DNA of 64,000 bases from the NCBI RefSeq assembly GCF_030687715.1, contig NZ_CP117445.1, positions 5,914,501-5,978,500 of the forward strand. The letters run 5' to 3'. The DNA comes from Pseudomonas sp. FP2196 (GTDB lineage Bacteria; Pseudomonadota; Gammaproteobacteria; Pseudomonadales; Pseudomonadaceae). The notes below the pieces were generated by a model. The model was not told the origin of the DNA and ran no database searches. It saw nothing but the letters and a program-made list of their open reading frames with translations. Shown one piece after another: positions 17,119-23,682 of the stretch (position 1 is its first letter; each line of letters starts with the position of its first letter). Position numbers and translations under genes: made by a program.

Positions 17119-18298
17119 CCGGACGCGTTCCCAAACCCATGGCCTGACGCGCAAACCAGCGCTTGGCCGGCGGCAACAGATCGAGACCGAGCAGGCCGAT
17201 GTTGCGGCCCAGCGAAACCAGCGGCTGGGTGCTGCCGAACAGGCGCGTCACCTGATCGGAGAAGCCCACGGTGAGGTCCTGGTCCAGACGCTGACGCTCG
17301 CGATACGCCTGCAATGTGGCGAAGTCGCCCAGCGGTTTGTCGCTGGCAAGCAGCGCCGCTGCGAGAGCATCGGCATCGCGCAGGGACAGGTTGAAACCCT
17401 GCCCGGCAATCGGATGCAAGCTGTGCGCAGCGTTGCCGAGCACGGCCAGATGCGAGCGCACCTGCTCTTCAGCCTCCACCAGCGACAGCGGATACAAATG
17501 CCGCGCGCCGACTTGTTTCAAGGTGCCGAGACGGTAACCAAACACGCCCTGCAATTCGCTAAGGAAATCGCGCTCGCTCAAATCCGCCAGGCGCTGCGCG
17601 TCCATGCCCAGACGGGTCCAGACCAGCGCGCAACGGTTTTCCGGCAGCGGCAGCAGGGCCATCGGGCCTTCGTCGGTGAAGCGCTCGAAAGCCATGCCGT
17701 TGTGCGCTTCGCTCGGCGTGATGTTGGCGATCAGCGCGCTCTGGTTGTACGGACGCTTGCGCACGTTGATGCCCAACTGCTCGCGCAGCCCCGAACGGCC
17801 ACCATCGGCGAGCACCGCGAGGTCACATTCAAGCGTGGTTTCGTCATTGAGCGTCAGGCGATAGCCGTCGGGCAGCGGCTCCATGCGCGTGACTTCTGCC
17901 GGGCAGCGCCAACTGATCACATCCTTGTCGATGTGCTGCCACAGGCATTGGCCGAGCCAGGCGTTTTCCACCACGTAACCCAGTGCCGGCACGCCCTCTT
18001 CCATGGCCGACAAACGTGCGGTGGAGAAGCGGCCACGGTCAGACACATGAATCTGTTTGATCGGCTCGGCGCGGCGGGAGATTTCCTGCCAAACGCCCAA
18101 CCGTTGATAAATCTGCCGCGAGCCGAAGGACAGCGCCGACGAGCGAGCGTCATAGCTTGGCTGCCAACTGTCGCCGGGGGCGAACGGTTCGATCAGGACA
18201 ATTTTCCAGCCACGGGCCTTGGCCCCGTCCTGCAAGGCCAATGCGAGACTGGCGCCGACCAGGCCGCCACCGATGATTGCCAGATTGACTCGACTCAT
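17111..18298 (-). CDS. ubiH: 2-octaprenyl-6-methoxyphenol hydroxylase (UbiH)
   Basis: A 395-residue FAD monooxygenase of aerobic ubiquinone synthesis. Motifs: VNLAIIGGGLVGASLALALQ near the N-terminus, DLAVLADGGRSGLREQLGIN in the middle, and GNAAHSLHPIAGQGFNLSLRDA near residue 285. The last has GN where most family members have GD; the same change is seen in other UbiH proteins. It is paralogous to the ubiI-like gene two positions downstream. The start overlaps the pepP stop by four bases (ATGA), and its own stop overlaps the thioesterase start. Confidence 0.92.
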   Translation of the reverse strand: MSRVNLAIIGGGLVGASLALALQDGAKARGWKIVLIEPFAPGDSWQPSYDARSSALSFGSRQIYQRLGVWQEISRRAEPIKQIHVSDRGRFSTARLSAMEEGVPALGYVVENAWLGQCLWQHIDKDVISWRCPAEVTRMEPLPDGYRLTLNDETTLECDLAVLADGGRSGLREQLGINVRKRPYNQSALIANITPSEAHNGMAFERFTDEGPMALLPLPENRCALVWTRLGMDAQRLADLSERDFLSELQGVFGYRLGTLKQVGARHLYPLSLVEAEEQVRSHLAVLGNAAHSLHPIAGQGFNLSLRDADALAAALLASDKPLGDFATLQAYRERQRLDQDLTVGFSDQVTRLFGSTQPLVSLGRNIGLLGLDLLPPAKRWFARQAMGLGTRPDA

Positions 18299-19629
18299 GC
18301 TGCGTGTGTCCGTGCTTGCGCCATCAGCGCTTCGATGTCGGCGACGGTTTTCGGTACGCCGTTGGTGAGGATTTCACAACCGGTTTTGGTCACTACCACG
18401 TCGTCCTCGATGCGCACGCCAATGCCGCGCCATTTCTTCGCGACGTTCTGATTGTCCGGGGCGATGTAGATGCCCGGCTCAACGGTCAGCGCCATGCCGA
18501 CTTCCAGCACGCGCCATTCGCCGCCGACCTTGTACTCGCCGACGTCGTGTACATCCATGCCCAGCCAGTGGCCGGCGCGGTGCATGTAAAAGGCTTTATA
18601 GGCTTCCGTCGCGATCAACTCGTCGACGTCGCCCTGCAGCAGCCCCAGCTTCACCAGCCCGGTGGTGATCACGCGCACCGTGGCTTCGTGCGCCTGATTC
18701 CAGTGCTTGTTCGGGGCGATTTCGGCGAACGCGGCTTCCTGCGAAGCCAATACCAATTCATAGATCGCTTTCTGCTCGGGCGAAAACTTGCCGTTGACCG
18801 GCCAGGTGCGAGTGATGTCGCTGGCATAACAGTCGATCTCGCAACCGGCGTCGATCAGCACCAGATCACCGTCCTTGAGCAGCGCGTCATTCTGCTGGTA
18901 ATGCAGGATGCAACTGTTGCGCCCGGCCGCGACGATCGAGCCGTAAGCCGGCATTTTCGCCCCGCCCTTGCGGAACTCGTAGTCGAGTTCGGCTTCCAGG
19001 CTGTACTCGTAGAGACCGGCGCGGCTGGCCTGCATCGCGCGGATGTGGGCCTGAGCCGAGATTCTCGCAGCCTCGCGCATCACCTTCACTTCTGCCGCCG
19101 ATTTATACAGACGCATGTCGTGCAGCAGATGATCCAGGGCAACGAACTCGTTCGGTGGCTGCGCGCCGAGGTGCGCCTTGGAGCGGATCACGTTGATCCA
19201 GTCCATCAGGTGTCGATCAAATTCGGGGTTGCTGCCCATCGCCGAATACACCCGGTCGCGACCTTCGATCAGGCCCGGCAGGATGTCGTCGATGTCGGTG
19301 ATGGGGAAGGCGTCGTCGGCGCCGAAGTCGCGGATCGCGCCTTCCTGCCCGGCACGCAAGCCGTCCCACAATTCGCGTTCGGCGTTGCGTTCACGGCAGA
19401 ACAGCACGTATTCCCCATGCTCACGGCCGGGCATCAGCACGATGACGGCTTGCGGCTCGGGGAAACCGGAGAGGTACTGAAAGTCGCTGTCCTGGCGGTA
19501 GACGTGCTCGACGTCGCGGTTGCGGATGGCAACCGCGGCGGCGGGCAGGATCGCGATGCTGTTGGGTTCCATCTGCGCCATCAGGGCCTTGCGGCGACGG
19601 CTGTATTCCGCTTTCGGGATATGGGTCAT
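18295..19629 (-). CDS. pepP: Xaa-Pro aminopeptidase P
   Basis: A 444-residue dinuclear manganese M24B peptidase that removes N-terminal residues preceding proline. The five metal ligands are in place: Asp in DLVLIDAGCEIDCYASDIT (two Asp, about residues 262 and 273), His in HRAGHWLGMDVHDVG (about 356), Glu in LTVEPGIYI (about 385) and Glu in GIGVRIEDDVVVT (about 408). The length matches E. coli PepP (441). It lies second in the ygfB-pepP-ubiH order, conserved from enterics to pseudomonads. Confidence 0.95.
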   Translation of the reverse strand: MTHIPKAEYSRRRKALMAQMEPNSIAILPAAAVAIRNRDVEHVYRQDSDFQYLSGFPEPQAVIVLMPGREHGEYVLFCRERNAERELWDGLRAGQEGAIRDFGADDAFPITDIDDILPGLIEGRDRVYSAMGSNPEFDRHLMDWINVIRSKAHLGAQPPNEFVALDHLLHDMRLYKSAAEVKVMREAARISAQAHIRAMQASRAGLYEYSLEAELDYEFRKGGAKMPAYGSIVAAGRNSCILHYQQNDALLKDGDLVLIDAGCEIDCYASDITRTWPVNGKFSPEQKAIYELVLASQEAAFAEIAPNKHWNQAHEATVRVITTGLVKLGLLQGDVDELIATEAYKAFYMHRAGHWLGMDVHDVGEYKVGGEWRVLEVGMALTVEPGIYIAPDNQNVAKKWRGIGVRIEDDVVVTKTGCEILTNGVPKTVADIEALMAQARTHAA

Positions 19630-19656
19630 GGGCAGATGGCTTTCCCTGGCACGCGA

Positions 19657-20217
19657 TTAATGCAGCGACGGCTTGGCGGCTGGCGGCACGTCGGCTTTCT
19701 TGGTTTCCGAGAACAGCAGCAACGGCGCGACGCGCAGGTATTCCATGACTTCCATGTAGTCGGTTTCGCCGTCTTCGGATTCTTCCAGGGCATCTTGCAC
19801 CTGGGAGATCGCTGCCAGATCCTGCAGCACTTCGGTGGCTTCGGTGCTGAGCATGCTGCTGTCGCGGCAGTTCAGGCCGAAACCGCTGAGGAAGCCCTGG
19901 CACCATTGGCCCAGTGCAGCGGCGCGGTCAGCGAGAGGCGCGTCATCGGTTGGCAGCAGCAGGACAACGGTGACGTCGTCGCCGGTCAGCTCGCCTTTGA
20001 CCATCTCTTGCAGGCCGATCAGGGCGTTGCGGACGTTGTCCTGGATGTCGCCTTCGAGCAGTTCGGCGGCGTCGATCAGCCAGCCTTCGTTATCGAAGCC
20101 GGCACCGGCGCAACTGCGTCCGAGCAGCTGGCCATGCAGTTCGGCAGGCGAGACGTTGTGGCCGCTGGAAGTCAGCAGGGTGGCAAAGGCTTGGTACGGG
20201 GAATTCGCAATGGTCAT
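19657..20217 (-). CDS. YgfB/YecA family protein (UPF0149)
   Basis: A 186-residue all-alpha cytoplasmic protein beginning [20 protein letters not shown], close in length to E. coli YgfB (192). It is the promoter-proximal gene of ygfB-pepP-ubiH-thioesterase-ubiI and divergent from the ZapB-like gene. In P. aeruginosa the YgfB homologue has been reported to affect ampDh3 expression and beta-lactam resistance; whether this copy does so is inference. It lacks the C-terminal SEC-C zinc motif of long YecA proteins. Confidence 0.85.
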   Translation of the reverse strand: MTIANSPYQAFATLLTSSGHNVSPAELHGQLLGRSCAGAGFDNEGWLIDAAELLEGDIQDNVRNALIGLQEMVKGELTGDDVTVVLLLPTDDAPLADRAAALGQWCQGFLSGFGLNCRDSSMLSTEATEVLQDLAAISQVQDALEESEDGETDYMEVMEYLRVAPLLLFSETKKADVPPAAKPSLH

Positions 20218-20335
20218 GGGCAGCTAGGCGCCAGACGGCGCTATGTCTAGAATGAAGGCCTTGTATCCTACATCGACAGACTCGCCAAGACTATTAAAGG
20301 CTGTCCGCCAGATAACCCATCAGACAGTGAACCCA

Positions 20336-20545
20336 ATGGAAGACAACGACCTGCAAGCGCTGATGGCCAGACTCGAACTGCTGATTGGCCGAGTCGAGCA
20401 ACTAAAGAGTCAAAACGCACTCTTACTAGCTCAGGAAAAGACCTGGCGCGAGGAACGCGCTCACCTCATTGAAAAAAACGAAATCGCCCGGCGTAAGGTC
20501 GAATCGATGATTTCGCGCCTCAAGGCCCTGGAGCAAGACTCATGA
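20336..20545 (+). CDS. ZapB-like coiled-coil protein (TIGR02449 type)
   Basis: A 69-residue, almost wholly coiled-coil protein (MEDNDLQALMARLELLIGRV ... with regular heptads). The ATG at 20336 was chosen over an upstream frame because this length fits the family and the coiled coil begins at once. It overlaps the zapA start by four bases (ATGA), so the two are translationally coupled and probably both act at the division septum; coiled-coil partners of ZapA such as ZapB are known. Direct orthology to ZapB is not shown. Confidence 0.8.
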   Translation: MEDNDLQALMARLELLIGRVEQLKSQNALLLAQEKTWREERAHLIEKNEIARRKVESMISRLKALEQDS

Positions 20546-20859
20546 GTTCAAGCAATAGCGTTACCGTGCAGATCCTCGACAAAGAATATTCGATCATCTG
20601 CCCGCAGGAAGAGCGCAGCAATCTGGTCAGTGCCGCGCGTTACCTGGACGGCAAGATGCGCGAGATCCGCAGCAGCGGCAAAGTCATCGGCGCCGACCGC
20701 ATCGCCGTGATGGCCGCGCTGAACATCACCCACGACCTCTTGCACAAAGAAGAGCGCCCGGACATCCAGGCCAGCGGCTCGACCCGCGAACAGGTGCGCG
20801 ACTTGCTCGATCGTGTCGATCTGGTCCTGGCCGACGATCCGGACATCAGCAAGGGCTGA
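20542..20859 (+). CDS. zapA: Cell division protein ZapA
   Basis: A 105-residue FtsZ-binding protein that promotes Z-ring bundling. It has the N-terminal strand-rich head (VTVQILDKEYSIICPQEERS) and the conserved RYLDGKMREIRSSGKVIGAD and RIAVMAALNITHDLL helices. The zapA-6S RNA-5-FCL order is shared with E. coli and other gammaproteobacteria. Confidence 0.94.
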   Translation: MSSSNSVTVQILDKEYSIICPQEERSNLVSAARYLDGKMREIRSSGKVIGADRIAVMAALNITHDLLHKEERPDIQASGSTREQVRDLLDRVDLVLADDPDISKG

Positions 20860-20878
20860 TTCGCCGGGACGCTTGAGG

Positions 20879-20884
20879 TATACT
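20879..20884 (+). promoter_or_regulatory. -10 element of the 6S RNA promoter
   Basis: TATACT lies seven bases before the predicted 6S RNA 5' end. The hexamer 17 bases upstream, CTGATT, is a poor -35. The promoter overlaps the zapA stop region. Confidence 0.6.
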
Positions 20885-20890
20885 CGCCGC

Positions 20891-21070
20891 ACTCCCTGGG
20901 GTGCTTGCCAGTTGACGATGTCCCTGAGCCGATTCGCACTACCCTGGAAGTTGCACGTTGGGCTGGTGTGCATGTCCGCCAGACGGAAAGCCTTAAAGTC
21001 TACTGCATCTTCCACCTTGAACTTTCGGGTTCAAGGGCTAAGTTGACAGCGGTTCATCCGGGGAGCCTGA
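20891..21070 (+). ncRNA. ssrS: 6S RNA
   Basis: A roughly 180-base RNA that mimics an open promoter and sequesters sigma-70 RNA polymerase in stationary phase. Located in its classical place between zapA and 5-formyl-THF cyclo-ligase. The 5' end CTCCCTGG pairs with the 3' end CCGGGGAG as the closing stem. The hallmark TCCCTGAGCCGAT at 20920-20932 and the 3' hairpin ACCTTGAAC...GTTCAAGGG match E. coli 6S RNA. Exact ends are estimated from the closing stem. Confidence 0.93.
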
Positions 21071-21075
21071 TTCGA

Positions 21076-21110
21076 ATCCGATGTCGGTGAATGCCGACAT
21101 CGGATTTTTT
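21076..21110 (+). terminator. Rho-independent terminator after 6S RNA
   Basis: AATCCGATGTCGG and CCGACATCGGATT pair, with six Ts after, immediately downstream of the 6S RNA. It precedes the cyclo-ligase gene, so 6S processing and cyclo-ligase read-through may be linked as in E. coli. Confidence 0.85.
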
Positions 21111-21149
21111 ATGCGTACGTTTTTGCACCCACCCTGCCGAAGCCGAACC

Positions 21150-21755
21150 ATGACCGAACCCTCGCTGCTACCCCGCCCGCAACTTCGCCGCCTGCTGCGC
21201 AAGGCGCGCCGTTCGCTGACGCCCGGTGAGCAACGTCAGGCCGCCAAAGGGTTGTTCCGGCAACTGGCGCAAGACCCGCACTTTCGCCGGGCGAAACATA
21301 TCTCCCTGTACCTGCCTACCGACGGTGAAATCGATCCACGCTTGCTGCTGCGTGAAGCGCAGCGCCGGGGCAAGGCCACGTACCTGCCGGTGCTCAGCGC
21401 CTGGCCGCGAACCAAAATGGTCTTTCAGCGAATACGCCCCGGCGAGAAACTCAAACCCAATCGCTTCCGCATTCTTGAGCCACGCGCCAATCTGGCTCGC
21501 CAGCGCAAGATCTGGACGCTGGATCTGGTGCTGTTGCCATTGGTGGGATTCGACGACGTCGGTGGACGGCTGGGAATGGGCGGCGGCTTTTATGATCGCA
21601 GCCTGGCGTATCTGGCACGGCGCAAGAACTGGCGCAAGCCGACGTTGCTGGGCCTGGCCCATGAATGTCAGAAGGTCGAACGTCTGGCGCAGGCGAGCTG
21701 GGATGTGCCGTTACAAGGCACGGTCACCGATAAGGCGTGGTATTTCGCGGGATAG
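21150..21755 (+). CDS. 5-formyltetrahydrofolate cyclo-ligase
   Basis: A 201-residue ATP-dependent enzyme converting 5-formyl-THF to 5,10-methenyl-THF, returning folate from a storage form. The start MTEPSLLPRPQLRRLLRKAR was chosen because the longer frame to 21081 runs through the 6S terminator. Motifs: YLPTDGEIDPRLLL (substrate), DLVLLPLVGFDDVGGRLGMG and GGFYDRSL (ATP and metal). It is functionally linked to the glycine cleavage genes, since glycine with SHMT makes 5-formyl-THF. Confidence 0.92.
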   Translation: MTEPSLLPRPQLRRLLRKARRSLTPGEQRQAAKGLFRQLAQDPHFRRAKHISLYLPTDGEIDPRLLLREAQRRGKATYLPVLSAWPRTKMVFQRIRPGEKLKPNRFRILEPRANLARQRKIWTLDLVLLPLVGFDDVGGRLGMGGGFYDRSLAYLARRKNWRKPTLLGLAHECQKVERLAQASWDVPLQGTVTDKAWYFAG

Positions 21756-21790
21756 ACGCCGCAGGGTACAGCGGCGTCGGGAGAGCAGTT

Positions 21791-21946
21791 TCAGCGTTTG
21801 AAGGCTGTCGACTGTTGAACCTGTTGCGCCACTTCAATCGGTGCGTCGGTCTTGTTGGACCACAGGCTTTGCGCATAACCCGTGGTCACGACGCCAAGGC
21901 CAAACAAAATAACCAAAGTCCATAGCAAATCCGGTTTGCGTTTCAT
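21791..21946 (-). CDS. Small single-pass membrane protein, 51 residues
   Basis: MKRKPDLLWTLVILFGLGVV begins a 51-residue reading frame ending STAFKR. A strong GAGGGGGG ribosome site precedes the ATG. A positively charged N-terminus, one membrane segment (about residues 8-24) and a polar tail suggest an N-in single-pass inner membrane protein. It is convergent with the cyclo-ligase gene. I recall a hypothetical small protein at this place in other Pseudomonas genomes, but no function. It could instead be a signal peptide cleaved near TTGYAQS. Confidence 0.7.
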   Translation of the reverse strand: MKRKPDLLWTLVILFGLGVVTTGYAQSLWSNKTDAPIEVAQQVQQSTAFKR

Positions 21947-22143
21947 CGATTGCCCCCCTCAAGGCACATCATCACGATGACAGCAGCGGTTTCCGTTCGT
22001 AGGCCGTGCAGCAGCGTCAAGCTTTAAAGGCCGGCATTTTGCGACAACGTGAACCCGCGCGCAAACGCTGACGTCAACCGACTGTCGGTTTGTCATAAAA
22101 TTGCCCGACAACTTGCCCAAAGAATGTTTCAGGAGCAAAAACC

Positions 22144-22593
22144 ATGGCCTATTGGCTGATGAAATCCGAGCCCGACGAACTCTCGATCAGGGGCCTGGAA
22201 AAGCTCGGCAAAGCGCGCTGGGATGGGGTTCGCAACTATCAGGCACGCAACTTCCTGCGGGCGATGGCCGTGGGCGATGAGTTCTTTTTCTACCATTCCA
22301 GCTGCCCGGAGCCGGGGATTGCCGGAATCGGAAAAATAATCGAGGCGGCGTACCCGGATCCCACCGCGCTGGAACCGGAAAGCCATTACTTCGACCCGAA
22401 GGCCACCCCTGAGAAAAACGCCTGGAGTGCAATCGACGTGGCGCACGTCGAAACCTTTGCGCGGGTGTTGAAACTCGATTATCTGAAGCAGCAGCCGGCG
22501 CTGGCCGAGATGCCACTGGTACAAAAAGGCAGTCGCCTGTCAGTGATGCCCGTCACCGCCGAGCAGTGGGCCGTTGTGCACGGCTTGCGCTGA
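22144..22593 (+). CDS. EVE domain protein
   Basis: A 149-residue protein of the EVE/thymocyte nuclear protein 1 family. It has the family start MAYWLMKSEPDELSI, then WDGVRNYQARNFLRAMAVGD, FYHSSCPEPGIAGIGKI and DVAHVETFARVL. EVE domains are PUA-like and bind modified bases in DNA or RNA. AGGAGC lies upstream. It stands alone between the small membrane protein and the HlyD-ABC exporter, and its target base is unknown. Confidence 0.9.
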   Translation: MAYWLMKSEPDELSIRGLEKLGKARWDGVRNYQARNFLRAMAVGDEFFFYHSSCPEPGIAGIGKIIEAAYPDPTALEPESHYFDPKATPEKNAWSAIDVAHVETFARVLKLDYLKQQPALAEMPLVQKGSRLSVMPVTAEQWAVVHGLR

Positions 22594-22716
22594 GAACCGC
22601 TCGGTCACGCAGTGTTCCCAGACAAAAGGGTCTAGGCTTGCCGCTCATTTGATTGACATCAAGCGCCCCCAGCGCTTGAACCGTCAGACTGGACGCCACA
22701 GCCGCAGGATGCCCCC

Positions 22717-23682
22717 ATGTCGACGCACAGCCGTTCCTCACTTCTATTTGCCGGATCGCTTATTGCACTGCTGCTGGCCGCTGGCGGCTTCGGTTACTGG
22801 AAGTCGCTCAGTAGCCGTCTGCCCGAGGGTCTGTCGGCCGGCAACGGACGACTCGAGGCCACCGAAGTGCAGATCGCCAGCAAGACACCCGGTCGCCTGG
22901 CCGAGGTGCTGGTCGATGAAGGTGACAAGGTCACTAAAGGGCAATTGCTCGCGCGCATGGACACCCGCACCCTTGAAGCCCAACGCAACCAGGCCGAAGC
23001 CGAAGTCTTGCGCGCCCGGGAAAACCTCAACGCCGCTCAGGCCAACGTGCAGTTGCGTCAGAGTGAGCTATTGCTGGCCCAGCAGGAACTCGGCCGATCG
23101 CAATCGCTGTTCAAGCACGGCTTCGTCAGCGCCCAGGCCATCGACCAATTGCAGTCGCGCATGGGCACCGGCAACGCTGCGGTGACGGCGGCCCGCGCCC
23201 AAGTGTCGGCGGTCAGTGCAGCGATCGGCGCAGCGCAGGCGCAGGTCGCGCAATTGACCAGCGAAATCGACGACAGCAGCCTGCGCGCGCCGATTGATGG
23301 CGTGATCCAGTTACGCATGGCCGAACCCGGCGAAGTACTGGGTGCCGGCGGCCGCGTCCTGCTGCTGATCGATCCCAATGATCAGTACATGAACCTCTAC
23401 CTGTCCGCCTCCGTGGCCGGGCGGCTGGCGGTGGGCGATGAGGCGCGGGTGCTGCTCGATGCCCTGCCCGAGAAACCCTTGCCGGCAAAAATCAGTTTCG
23501 TCGCCGGCAAATCACAGTTCACCCCCAAGGAAGTCGAAACCCGCGACGAGCGGCAAAAACTGGTGTTCCGCGTCAAGCTGCGCCTGACCCAACCCAGCGC
23601 CGTGCCGCAAGCCAAGCCCGGCATGCCCGGTGCCGGGTATGTGCGCACCGCGCCGATCGCCTGGCCGGCCAATCTGCAATGA
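22717..23682 (+). CDS. HlyD-family periplasmic adaptor of an ABC exporter (YhiI/YbhG-like)
   Basis: A 321-residue membrane fusion protein. An N-terminal membrane anchor (about residues 9-30), a split lipoyl/barrel-sandwich domain (GNGRLEATEVQIASKTPGRL ... DDSSLRAPIDGVIQLRMAEP) and an intervening Gln/Ala-rich coiled-coil hairpin (about 85-175) are visible. It would bridge the ABC permeases to an outer membrane channel. The stop overlaps the start of the ABC fusion gene by four bases. Confidence 0.92.
   Translation: MSTHSRSSLLFAGSLIALLLAAGGFGYWKSLSSRLPEGLSAGNGRLEATEVQIASKTPGRLAEVLVDEGDKVTKGQLLARMDTRTLEAQRNQAEAEVLRARENLNAAQANVQLRQSELLLAQQELGRSQSLFKHGFVSAQAIDQLQSRMGTGNAAVTAARAQVSAVSAAIGAAQAQVAQLTSEIDDSSLRAPIDGVIQLRMAEPGEVLGAGGRVLLLIDPNDQYMNLYLSASVAGRLAVGDEARVLLDALPEKPLPAKISFVAGKSQFTPKEVETRDERQKLVFRVKLRLTQPSAVPQAKPGMPGAGYVRTAPIAWPANLQ

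Noticed and set aside
15307..17274. A 655-codon open frame on the plus strand opposite the ubiI-like and thioesterase genes
   Set aside because: It is antisense to two genes with intact catalytic motifs and has no recognisable domain. Long shadow frames are common at this G+C content.
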